A stretch of 33,716 nt of DNA, from the NCBI GenBank assembly GCA_903880005.1, contig CAIRNV010000395.1:1-33716 (forward strand), written 5' to 3'. A program made the position numbers and the translations under genes. The DNA comes from an uncultured Verrucomicrobiota bacterium (GTDB lineage: Bacteria; Verrucomicrobiota; Verrucomicrobiia; Limisphaerales; UBA9464). How positions within the stretch are numbered: the stretch's first letter is position 1; every line of letters begins with the position of its first letter. Positions 7,900 through 15,777 of the stretch are shown here, one piece after another. The notes below the pieces were generated by a model. The model searched no databases, was not told the origin of the DNA, and saw only the letters and a program-made list of their open reading frames with translations.

Positions 7900-9666
7900 A
7901 TGAATCCAAGGGGCAATTGGTTGTTGTTTTCGGTGGCGGTGGCGCTGGGGGTGTTCGTTTACCTGTTGGACCGCCGGCCCGTCGTCTCGGTGCGCGGCGG
8001 AGCGGGGACGGTGGCGGCGTATGAGCCCGTGGACCCCTCGTTGGTGTCCGTCGTCGAGGTGATGCGTTCCAACGCCGTGGTGCGGGCGGAACTCACGAAC
8101 GGCGGTTGGCGGCTGGTCCTGCCGGTCCCCTACCCCGCGCAGTCGGCCAGCGTGCAGCGATTCCTCGCGGAGGCCGCCCTGCTGGTGCCTTCGGGCTGGG
8201 TGACGGCGGCGGAGGTGGCGGCGCAACCGGAGGGATTGAAGGCGTTCGGGCTGGAGCCTTCGCAGGCCACCGTGACCCTGCACACGCCCACCGGACCGTG
8301 GATGCTCCGCATGGGCAACGTGGCGCCCGGTGGAACCCGTTTTTACTTCCAACGAATCGGGGCCGAGGGCGTGTTCATCGCGCCCACGAACTTCCTCGCG
8401 GCCCTGCCCGCCCACGGATCCGAGTGGCGCGACCGCACCTTGATGGACCTCGGCGGGAAGACGCCGGACCGGATCAGCCTCTCGGCGCACGGACGCGTGG
8501 TGTTCGAGGCCGCAAAGGAGGGGCGTCGGTGGATGCTTCGCCAGCCACTGACGGCGCGGGCGGACGGGGAGCGCATCGAGGCCTTGCTGGCGCAGGTGGG
8601 CTCCGCGCGGGCGACGGGGTTCGTCACGGATGCGCCGGTCATCGACCGCGCCTCGTATGGGTTGCAGCCCCCGGAAGCGGAGCTGGCGGCGTGGTCGGGG
8701 GGCGTGGAGATCGGCCGGTTGCAGGTAGGTGGTGCCCCGACCAACACGCCGGACCAGCGGTTCGTGCGACGGATGGCCCACACCAACGTCGTGACCGTCC
8801 TCGCCGAGGACCTCGCCGCGCTGGGACGGCCGATGGTGGAGTTCCGGGATGCGTTGGTCTTCGGCCCGCTGGCCGACGTGGACCGCATCGAGCTGCGAGG
8901 CACGAACCACTTCGTTGCGGCAAGGGAAGGCACCAATTGGTTCGTGGTCCAGCCCCGTCGTTTTCCGGCCGAGCCGTCCGCCGTTGAGTTGTTGTTGTCC
9001 TCCATCGCGCAACTGGAGGTGGCGGAGTTTGTGAATGACGTGGTGACGGACCTCGCGCCGTATGGCTTGGACAAGCCCTCGCGTGAACTCGTCGTCTCGC
9101 GCGGCACCCAGACGGTCGGGCACCTGCTCGTGGGCAAGGTGGCGAACCCGGTCGGCACGCTGTTGTACGCACGACGCACCGACGAGCCATCGGTCTATGC
9201 CGTGCCCCGGACGATCTTGTTCAACCTCGAGTCCGCCGGGCAGCTCCGGACGTGGAAGTTCGCGCCCACCCAGGTGGTCTCCGTCGCGGTCTTGCATGCC
9301 GGTCGGACACGTTCCCTGTCACGGGAGACGGGCGGATGGAGGGTGACATCCGGAGGGGGCGCCGCGCCGGTGGGGGATGCGATGGAAGAACTGATGCATC
9401 GGTTGGGGAAATGGGACTCGATGCGCTACGCGGTGAGCGACGAGGCGGCGGTGATTCGGTCGGCCCGGGTGGGGGACGTGGACCACGAGGTGCGCATCAC
9501 GCTGGCGCCGGGCGCCCCGGCACGCTCGTTGCGCCTGAGGTTCGGGGCCGCCATGGGCGCAAGCCGGATCGTGCTGGCTTGGTTTGACGATGACCCGGTG
9601 GCGCTGCGCCTCGAGATGCCGCAGGGGCTGCACGAGGCGATGGTTGAGTTTCTGGGGATGCCATGA
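7900..9666 (+). CDS. DUF4340 domain protein with three repeat modules
   Basis: A 588-residue protein anchored by one N-terminal helix (about 7-23, LLFSVAVALGVFVYLL) with a long extracytoplasmic portion. The DUF4340-type motif, a helix followed by an aromatic-G-L turn and a short beta strand, appears three times: around 83-130 (KAFGLEP), 224-275 (ASYGLQPP) and 360-405 (APYGLDKP). DUF4340 proteins are regularly encoded right after GldG-like genes in Verrucomicrobia and Planctomycetes, which fits the place here. Function is not known; a role as periplasmic partner of the ABC complex is inferred. The stop codon overlaps the start of the AsmA-like gene by four bases. Confidence 0.85.
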   Translation: MNPRGNWLLFSVAVALGVFVYLLDRRPVVSVRGGAGTVAAYEPVDPSLVSVVEVMRSNAVVRAELTNGGWRLVLPVPYPAQSASVQRFLAEAALLVPSGWVTAAEVAAQPEGLKAFGLEPSQATVTLHTPTGPWMLRMGNVAPGGTRFYFQRIGAEGVFIAPTNFLAALPAHGSEWRDRTLMDLGGKTPDRISLSAHGRVVFEAAKEGRRWMLRQPLTARADGERIEALLAQVGSARATGFVTDAPVIDRASYGLQPPEAELAAWSGGVEIGRLQVGGAPTNTPDQRFVRRMAHTNVVTVLAEDLAALGRPMVEFRDALVFGPLADVDRIELRGTNHFVAAREGTNWFVVQPRRFPAEPSAVELLLSSIAQLEVAEFVNDVVTDLAPYGLDKPSRELVVSRGTQTVGHLLVGKVANPVGTLLYARRTDEPSVYAVPRTILFNLESAGQLRTWKFAPTQVVSVAVLHAGRTRSLSRETGGWRVTSGGGAAPVGDAMEELMHRLGKWDSMRYAVSDEAAVIRSARVGDVDHEVRITLAPGAPARSLRLRFGAAMGASRIVLAWFDDDPVALRLEMPQGLHEAMVEFLGMP

Positions 9667-12600
9667 AACGGGGGCGGGACTGGCGGCGGCGGGCGGCGGG
9701 CGGGTTTCGCTGGGGTCGTCGTTCCGTCTATCTCGTCCTGATGACGCTCTTGGTGGCGTTGGGATGGATTCACCAAGTGGGGTTGCCGGGCTTCATCAAG
9801 GCACCCTTGGTCGCGCAATTGGGCCAGCGAGGCATCCACCTGGAATTCGATCGGCTCCGTCTTCGCGCCACCCGCGGCATCGTGGCGGAAAAGGTGCGCT
9901 TGTCGGGACCCCGGGACGCCAAGGGTGGGCGGTTCGAGGCGGATGATGTCCAAGTGCGACTGGATTGGTCGCGGATGTTTCAAGGACACGTGCCGGAGGT
10001 CACCGGCCTTGTCATCCGAGGCGCCCGCCTGGCCGTGCCCATGGGAGATCCCGGCGACACCAACCTTCCACCGCTCGTCCTGGATCGCGTGTCCGCACGG
10101 CTGGTGTTCGAGAGCACCAACTCCTGGAAAATCCAGGAGGTGTCCGCCCATGGATTGCGCGGATCCGTCGTCGCCCGTGGAAGCCTGACGAACGTCGCGA
10201 CATGGATCGCGCGGCGGCGTGCGTCCGCCCCTTCACCACCCGTTTCAATGGGGCGTTGGCAAGATGGCCTGCGACAGGCCATGACGTGGATGGAGGCGAC
10301 GCGCTTCGATCGAGACCCAGAGGTCGCCTTGGAACTACGCCTCGACGCGATGGATCCGTTCCGCACAGAAGCGGACTTCCGGCTGACGGCGCACGGGATC
10401 TCGAACGAATGGCTCCAGGCCAAGGCCGCACAAGGGACCTGTCGCCTTCGACCGATGGAAGGCACCGACGGTGGGGCACGTGCCGAGCTGGAAGTCCGTC
10501 TCGAAGGCGTTGCGTCCCGATGGGGAGACGTCGGGGCGGCTCGATGGACGGCGACGGGGGAATGGAAGGCCGGGAACACCGGGCCCGGACCGGTGACATG
10601 GAAGCTGGAGGGAGATCGCCTGGGGCATCGCTTGGGGACGGTGGGCTGGGTGCAAGCCGAAGGATCCACGGAACCCTGTCCCTTGGCGGCGGGGCCCGAG
10701 GCACCGTGGCGATGGCCGCGACCCAACGAGCGTTGGGCTCGGTATGGTCAAGCGACGCCCGGTTATCGCACGGCGCTCAGGCTGGCGTTGAAGGACGGGA
10801 AGGCGTCGTGGCAAACCAACACCGCCGCCGTGAAGGAACTGGGGTTGGACCTCCGGGTTTGGCATGGCACGAACGGCTGGCGCGAGGCATGGGCAGACTT
10901 GGACCTCGCCGGGCTGCGCACCCCCTGGACCGGGCTGGATGACGTCGCACTGGGGCTCGGGGTGACGCCCAACGCGCGACCGCCCCAGACGGACGAGACA
11001 TGGGAGTACCTGCGGCCGTTGGCTCACGTCGATGGCTGGGGTTGGATTGAGTCAGCCGGGCTTGAACTGCCACGCGTGACGCTGGACGGCGTCACGGCCT
11101 CTTGGGAATGGCTGGCCCCGTGGTTTTCAACGGGGCCGTTCGAGGCGCGATTCGGGGGAGGCTCCGTCGTGGGCGAAGGCGAGATGGACGTGTCCCGAAG
11201 ACGCGCGGCGGCGACGGCCCGGTCGGACGCGGACCCGCGGGGGATCGCGCCGTGGTTGTCCCCGCCCGCGCGCGAGCAATTGGCGGCCTATCGCTGGCCG
11301 TCGAACCAGCCGCCACGCTTTCACGGAGCCGTCGGCATCGAGCTACCGCGATGGTCGGGCTTCGACAAGCCCACGCGCGAGGCAACCCTCGCCAACTTGA
11401 CGTTGGATGCAGAGATGGATGTGGGGCCCGTGACGTTCCGCGGCATCCCGATCGACCGCGGCACCGGAAGGGTGACCTACACGAATCGATTCTGGCGCAT
11501 CGGTCCCCTGGCGCTGACACGACCCGAGGGCCGGGCTTCCTTGCTGTACGAGAACAACGAGATCACGAGGGACTACCACTTCACGTTCCAGTCGGGGCTG
11601 GCTCCATCCATGGTCGGTCCACTACTGGACGAAAAGGGGCGTCGGGAACTGGCACGCATCGGACTCCCAGCGCCGCCACGGATCGACGGCGAGGCTTGGG
11701 GGCGATGGGGGGCACCGGAACGACTCGGTATTCGGGCCCACGTCGTGGCCACGAATGCCACCGTGCGGGGGGAACCCATCTCATGGGCCGAGGGCGACGT
11801 GGCGTTCACCAACGGGATCATGTCGTTTGCCAACGTGCGCGCCCGGTCCGACGGGGATGCCTTCGTCCCCGGGGCCGCGTACGACACGCGCCTCCGGTTG
11901 CTTTCCTTCACCAACGCGCAGGCGACGGTGCCCGTGTGGCGGGTGACGCGGATCATTGGGCCGGTCACGGCGGCCACGATGGAGCCCTACCGTTTCGCCG
12001 CGCCCCCCCGCTCGGTCGTCAATGGCGTGGTCAACGTCATGGGCACCCAGGGCACGGACATCCGTTTCGACGTGATGGCCGACGAGTTTTCATGGTGGAA
12101 GCTTCGCGGAACCCAGCTCGTGGCGAGCGTCCGTCTCGTCGGGGAAACCCTTCGGATCGAGGGCTTGCGTTCCGGGTTTTATGGAGGCGAGGTCCAAGGG
12201 GGCCTCTCATTCGATTGGTCCGGTCCCGAGCGCGATGCGGCCTACAGCCTGGACCTGGTCCTGACCAACGTGGCGCTGCGAGGCTTCCTGGCGGACGCAT
12301 GGCCCGGCACGAATCGCCTGGAGGGAACCGTATCCGGGCAGGGAAAGGTCACGGCGGGGCGCACGTCCGACCCCTCAACCGTCGTCGGCGAGGGGAGGCT
12401 GGCCATGCGCGACGGCTACCTGTGGGGGTTGCCGGTATTCGGATTGTTCTCGCCCTTGCTGGACGCCATTTCACCGGGGTTGGGGCAGGCCCGCTTCACC
12501 TCAGGAACCGCAAGCTATGCGCTGACGAATGGAACGATCCGCACGAGGGACTTCGAGATGCGTTCCCCGACGATGCGTCTCGCGTATGCGGGGGCGGTGG

Positions 12601-12863
12601 ACTTTTCGGGCAGGCTAGATGCCACGATGCAGGCGGAATTGTTTCGCGATGCGCCGATCATCGGACGCCTGTTGAGCCTTGTCCTGTCGCCGGTGACGAA
12701 GCTCTTCGAGTACGAGGTTCGTGGGACGTTGGGCCAACCGCAGGCGAAGCCGCATTACATCCCGGAGTTCCTGCTGTTCCTGCTGAAGCCGGTGGGACTG
12801 CTGAAGGAACTCTTGCCAGGCGACAACGCCGGGCAACCGAAGGCACCGCCTCCAAAGCCCTGA
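9663..12863 (+). CDS. AsmA-like inner-membrane-anchored protein
   Basis: A 1066-residue protein with a basic N-terminus, one membrane helix (about 21-40) and a very long beta-rich extracytoplasmic region. The C-terminal 170 residues have the AsmA/TamB/DUF3971-like pattern: VVGEGRLAMRDGYLWGLPVF, then an F-S-G-A-Y-L strand series, then a DFSGRLDATMQAEL strand and a closing EVRGTLGQPQ. AsmA-family proteins such as YhdP and TamB bridge the periplasm and are linked to phospholipid transport to the outer membrane. Here the gene overlaps the DUF4340 gene as ATGA, tying an AsmA-like protein to a Gld-type ABC complex. Thr-Asn pairs are frequent, as in the other exported proteins of the window. Confidence 0.8.
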   Translation: MKRGRDWRRRAAGGFRWGRRSVYLVLMTLLVALGWIHQVGLPGFIKAPLVAQLGQRGIHLEFDRLRLRATRGIVAEKVRLSGPRDAKGGRFEADDVQVRLDWSRMFQGHVPEVTGLVIRGARLAVPMGDPGDTNLPPLVLDRVSARLVFESTNSWKIQEVSAHGLRGSVVARGSLTNVATWIARRRASAPSPPVSMGRWQDGLRQAMTWMEATRFDRDPEVALELRLDAMDPFRTEADFRLTAHGISNEWLQAKAAQGTCRLRPMEGTDGGARAELEVRLEGVASRWGDVGAARWTATGEWKAGNTGPGPVTWKLEGDRLGHRLGTVGWVQAEGSTEPCPLAAGPEAPWRWPRPNERWARYGQATPGYRTALRLALKDGKASWQTNTAAVKELGLDLRVWHGTNGWREAWADLDLAGLRTPWTGLDDVALGLGVTPNARPPQTDETWEYLRPLAHVDGWGWIESAGLELPRVTLDGVTASWEWLAPWFSTGPFEARFGGGSVVGEGEMDVSRRRAAATARSDADPRGIAPWLSPPAREQLAAYRWPSNQPPRFHGAVGIELPRWSGFDKPTREATLANLTLDAEMDVGPVTFRGIPIDRGTGRVTYTNRFWRIGPLALTRPEGRASLLYENNEITRDYHFTFQSGLAPSMVGPLLDEKGRRELARIGLPAPPRIDGEAWGRWGAPERLGIRAHVVATNATVRGEPISWAEGDVAFTNGIMSFANVRARSDGDAFVPGAAYDTRLRLLSFTNAQATVPVWRVTRIIGPVTAATMEPYRFAAPPRSVVNGVVNVMGTQGTDIRFDVMADEFSWWKLRGTQLVASVRLVGETLRIEGLRSGFYGGEVQGGLSFDWSGPERDAAYSLDLVLTNVALRGFLADAWPGTNRLEGTVSGQGKVTAGRTSDPSTVVGEGRLAMRDGYLWGLPVFGLFSPLLDAISPGLGQARFTSGTASYALTNGTIRTRDFEMRSPTMRLAYAGAVDFSGRLDATMQAELFRDAPIIGRLLSLVLSPVTKLFEYEVRGTLGQPQAKPHYIPEFLLFLLKPVGLLKELLPGDNAGQPKAPPPKP

Positions 12864-12955
12864 ATCGTGCGGCACGCGGGCGGCGGGCGTCGCGCAGCGG
12901 GGTGTGCGGATGCGGGAATGGGGACGCGATGGGCCAGCCGCAGGGCACCGTCAAG

Positions 12956-13110
12956 CCGTGCATCCCGAGGTTGTCGGCGGGATTTGGACGGGCAGCGGAG
13001 AGCTGACCGGTCCCGCAGGGCAGGAGCATGGAGTGGCGGCCGGGGACGGCCGCGCTCCCAGGGTTGAGATCACACGACGCTTTCGAGAACAACGACAACT
13101 TCGGGTTGAG
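12956..13110 (+). repeat. TIR element, copy 1
   Basis: It begins with the 15-bp end ccgtgcatcccgagg (12956-12970), identical to the ends of the 33541-33698 copy. It carries the core palindrome GCGGCCGGGGACGGCCGC (13036-13053) and finishes with a degraded right end (gacaacttcgggttgag). It starts 93 bases after the AsmA-like gene. There is no coding capacity of note. Confidence 0.8.
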
Positions 13111-13139
13111 CCCACCGTCAAAAAAAGACTCAAAAACCT

Positions 13140-13436
13140 GTTGAACAAATGTCGAAGGTGAGGCAACTCTCCTCCGTAGCCCGGTTCTTCAGCTGCTTGT
13201 TCAGCAAAGAATCGGGGTTCTTTGGGTAGGATGAAGTTTTAGGGAATGGACTTAAGAGTCCTTCCCAAGCGCTTTCCAAGGGGCCGTTGTTCAGTTCCTT
13301 GGAATCTCTACATAATCCTACTGAACTATTCTTGAAAATTCCCCGGGAAGTACGGTCATCCTCTGACTGGCTTGCCGGTTTGATTCGGACACCCCGGTTT
13401 CACGGCTTCGGCTGCGAGATCGGGGTGTCTTTTTTA
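13140..13436 (+). ncRNA. Candidate structured RNA ending in an intrinsic terminator
   Basis: This tract is AT-richer than its surroundings and carries several exact hairpins on either strand: CAAAGAA/TTCTTTG (13205-13211 with 13218-13224), a near-perfect GGGA..GGACT/AGTCC..TCCC stem (13242-13266), TTCCAAGG/CCTTGGAA (13274-13281 with 13297-13304), and a final stem followed by a T-run (13388-13435) that fixes the plus strand as the likely transcript. I do not recognise it as 6S, SRP, tmRNA or RNase P RNA, and no promoter can be assigned with confidence. Against this reading, a 90-codon frame is open on the minus strand (13130-13399) with no ATG, so the tract could instead be a decayed coding remnant. 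Confidence 0.35.
13388..13435 (+). terminator. Rho-independent terminator
   Basis: The arms GACACCCC (13388-13395) and GGGGTGTC (13422-13429) pair fully and are followed directly by six T residues (13430-13435). The 26-base loop contains further possible pairing. The closest plus-strand gene upstream is the AsmA-like gene ending at 12863, so the site either ends a long 3' untranslated region or a separate RNA from 13140 onward. Confidence 0.7.
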
Positions 13437-13625
13437 CCCTGCCGCCACCCGTCATGCTGTAGGCCGCGTGCCCCACGCGGCGGCATGAATGCCACATCCT
13501 CGACGCGCCGGGTCGGGAAACCCCGGACCCCTTCCCTTCCAGACCAACGTTCCACGGCCGCCCGCAAAACGATAGAAGACCCCAGCCACCTCTCCCGTAC
13601 CGATCCCGGGTGCGCCGCGACCAAC

Positions 13626-14024
13626 ATCGAGTCCACTCGAATCGATCCCCGGCCCACTCCAGCAAGATTTGGGCGCACTCGAACCGACTTGAGGTGCACC
13701 GCAACCAATCTCTGGTGCATCTCAACTCATCTCGAGTCCGCTCGAACCAATCTCGGGTCCACTCCAACAAGGTTCGAGTGCACTCCAACCGACTTGAGGT
13801 GAACTCCAACCCTTCTCGGGCGCACTGCAACCCATCTCGAGTCCACTCGAACCAATCTTGAGTCCACTCCAACAAGGTTCGAGCGCACTCCAACCGACTT
13901 GAGGTGAACTCCAACCCTTCTCGGGCGCACTGCAACCCATCTCGGGTCCGCTCGAACCTATCTCGGGTCCACTCCAACAAGGTTCGAGTGCACTCCAACC
14001 GACTTGAGGTGCATCTCATCAAGG
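13626..14024. repeat. 21-bp minisatellite with a 105-bp higher-order period
   Basis: Nineteen consecutive 21-bp units fill exactly 399 bases. Most contain a core like 'ccactccaac'. The units come in a repeating order of five types (A-E): a diverged set at 13626-13730, then near-identical sets at 13731-13835 and 13836-13940, then four units at 13941-14024. Because 21 is a multiple of three, every frame gives heptapeptide repeats. The plus strand reads blocks such as SRVHSNK and is broken by a stop at 13859-13861. The minus strand is open across the array with blocks such as TRTLLEW and TRDGLQC. Minus-strand sequence beyond the array reads as non-protein-like, so I do not call a gene. Confidence 0.85.
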
Positions 14025-14042
14025 ACCGAATCCACCCGGATC

Positions 14043-14184
14043 AGGCCTGGACGAGGCAGTTGGGACGGAAGCGATGGCGCAGCCGATTCCTCTGGAAGAC
14101 GAGGAGTGAGCGAGGCGCGGTCCGGTACGAGGCTTGTAACGAGCGAACGACGGAGGATTTGCGGGAGCAGATCGAGCAAGCACG
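14043..14184 (-). repeat. Right copy of the dispersed inverted repeat
   Basis: The reverse complement of this segment aligns with 1-138, with about one mismatch in five and identical runs around the 'tcgttcgctcgttac' block. It begins right after the minisatellite and ends about 340 bases before the second TIR element. The pair brackets 14 kb in inverted orientation. Confidence 0.75.
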
Positions 14185-14451
14185 ATCGACTCAACTGCGT
14201 CGTCCCGGCTCAGTCGAGCTGCACCGCCAACGCCTGCCGCCCACCGCTCCATCGCTGGAGCGTTCCCGTCCCGCCGGGATGCCACGTCTCGCGGCTGGAA
14301 CCGGGGCATGTCCCCTCCCCTGCCGATCGCTTTGCTTCAGCCCACGGCAAGCGGGAAGAACTCACGGCTAAATTTTTGAACGTGCAGTGCAAGAAACCGG
14401 ATCCCGGCTTCGTTTCTTCAATGAAGGGCCTGCCTAACCCAACCAAACTGC

Positions 14452-14482
14452 GGGGCTGCGGATGCTTGGCGTCCGCAGCCCC
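14452..14482. other. Perfect 11-bp stem-loop
   Basis: GGGGCTGCGGA (14452-14462) and TCCGCAGCCCC (14472-14482) pair without mismatch around the nine-base loop tgcttggcg. No T-run follows on either strand, so it is not a standard intrinsic terminator. It could be a remnant of a mobile palindrome or a factor-assisted stop upstream of the epimerase. Confidence 0.6.
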
Positions 14483-14525
14483 AATCTGGCGCACGAGGGT
14501 GCGGCATCGTTGCCGCAGCCGAACC

Positions 14526-14680
14526 GCGCATCCCGAAATTTTTGGTGGGATGCGCACGGACAGCGGGTGGCGCACCGGTCCCGCGAGGCGGGAGCATGGA
14601 TGGGCGGCCGGGGACGGCCGCGGTCCCAGGGTTGAGCGCATACGAAGTCTTCGGGACCACCCACAACTTCGGGATGAACG
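14526..14680 (+). repeat. TIR element, copy 2
   Basis: Ends are CATCCCGAA (14529-14537) and its exact inverse TTCGGGATG (14668-14676). The interior keeps the GCGGCCGGGGACGGCCGC core, 'accggtcccgc' and 'ggagcatgg' in the same order and orientation as copy 1. It ends 70 bases before the chosen start of the epimerase gene, so it may sit in or next to that promoter. Confidence 0.8.
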
Positions 14681-14749
14681 CCCACCGAAGGCACCTCAAC
14701 TTCCATCTTTTCCACGGCGGTCCGGAACGGCACGTTGTTCATCATTCAA

Positions 14750-15742
14750 ATGAGCGCGAGAAACACCTCTGACATGGTCGTGGTTTGCGGTGGGGGCGGC
14801 TTCATTGGGGGCCACTTGGTGGGCGACCTTAGAAGGCAAGGCTATCGGCGGATACGGTCGGTGGACTGCAAGCCCCAGGGGGATTGGTACCAGCGGTACG
14901 CGGACGTGGAGAACGTTGTGCTCGACTTGGAGGACAAGCAGGCCTGCTACCAGGCGCTGCAAGGGGCGGACGTCGTCTATAACTTGGCGGCGGACATGGG
15001 CGGCATGGGGTTCATCGAGTTGAACAAGGGCCTGTGCATGCTCAGCGTCCTGATCAACACGCACTTGCTGATGGCCGCGCGGGACATTGGGGTGAAGCGA
15101 TTCTTCTACGCATCCAGCGCCTGCGTGTACAACGCCGACAAGCAGCGCGACCCCAACGTGACGGCGCTCAAGGAGGCGGACGCCTACCCTGGGATGCCCG
15201 AGGATGGATACGGGTGGGAGAAGTTGTTTTCGGAGCGCATGTGCCGCCATTTCCGCGAGGACTTCGGCGTCCAGACGCGCATGGCCCGATACCACAACGT
15301 CTATGGCCCGAACGGGACGTTTGAGGGAGGACGGGAGAAGGCGCCCGCCGCCATTTGCCGCAAGGTCCTTCAAGCCAAGTTCACCGGGAAGCACGAGATC
15401 GAGATCTGGGGCGACGGGCAGCAGACCCGTTCCTTCATGTACATCGACGACTGCCTCCACGGCACCCAAATGCTGACCCACTCCGACTTCGTCGAGCCCA
15501 TCAACATCGGGTCGTCCGAACTCGTCTCCATCAACCAGCTCGTGGACATCGTCGAGGAAATCGCCTCCATCCGGCTTCATCGTTCCTACAACCTGTCCGC
15601 CCCCAAGGGCGTCAATGGTCGCAATTCCGACAACACGTTGATCCAGTCCGCCTTCGGATGGGAGCCCTCGACGCGGCTGAAGGATGGGCTTGCGAAGACC
15701 TACGCGTGGATTCACGACCAGATGGCGCCTCGCTATCGCTGA
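14750..15742 (+). CDS. GDP-mannose 3,5-epimerase-like NAD-dependent epimerase
   Basis: A 330-residue extended short-chain dehydrogenase/reductase. The Rossmann motif GGGGFIGG (14-21) is followed by NLAADMGGMGFIE, SSACVY, YGWEK, GGREKAPAA, WGDGQQTRSF and GRNSDN, a set that closely follows plant GDP-mannose 3,5-epimerase (GME). Candidate catalytic residues Cys125, Tyr154, Lys158 and Lys197 are all present at the expected places. GME inverts C3 and C5 of GDP-D-mannose to give GDP-L-galactose or GDP-L-gulose. In bacteria this would most plausibly feed a surface glycan. I chose the ATG at 14750; an upstream TTG (14735) and a downstream ATG (14774, directly before the Rossmann strand) are alternatives. 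Activity on GDP-mannose is inferred by similarity. Confidence 0.85.
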   Translation: MSARNTSDMVVVCGGGGFIGGHLVGDLRRQGYRRIRSVDCKPQGDWYQRYADVENVVLDLEDKQACYQALQGADVVYNLAADMGGMGFIELNKGLCMLSVLINTHLLMAARDIGVKRFFYASSACVYNADKQRDPNVTALKEADAYPGMPEDGYGWEKLFSERMCRHFREDFGVQTRMARYHNVYGPNGTFEGGREKAPAAICRKVLQAKFTGKHEIEIWGDGQQTRSFMYIDDCLHGTQMLTHSDFVEPINIGSSELVSINQLVDIVEEIASIRLHRSYNLSAPKGVNGRNSDNTLIQSAFGWEPSTRLKDGLAKTYAWIHDQMAPRYR

Positions 15743-15777
15743 AGCTGGGATTGCATCCCCTCGGCGCGTCATTCCCG

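Larger units (their letters stand above)
12864..14749. other. Gene-poor island made of repeats and structured DNA
   Basis: I see no convincing protein gene in this 1.9-kb stretch. In order it holds a TIR element (12956-13110), a hairpin-rich AT-richer tract with a terminator (13140-13436), unassigned sequence (13437-13625), a 21-bp minisatellite (13626-14024), the right copy of the window-edge repeat (14043-14184), unassigned sequence (14185-14451), a strong hairpin (14452-14482), a second TIR element (14526-14680), and about 70 bases upstream of the epimerase that should hold its promoter. The open frames here have compositions dictated by the repeats. Confidence 0.7.

Noticed and set aside
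13130-13399. A 90-codon minus-strand frame with a fairly protein-like translation ending LTFDICSTGF
   Set aside because: No ATG or convincing alternative start; it overlaps strong hairpins and a terminator on the other strand. Kept as the alternative explanation for the ncRNA candidate.
13318-14022. A 234-codon minus-strand frame across the minisatellite
   Set aside because: Openness follows from the 21-bp period. Outside the array the translation is Arg/Ser/Gly-rich with no domain, and it ends within the structured tract.
14004-14753. A 250-codon plus-strand frame before the epimerase
   Set aside because: It runs through minisatellite, inverted repeat, hairpin and TIR element; composition is repeat-driven.
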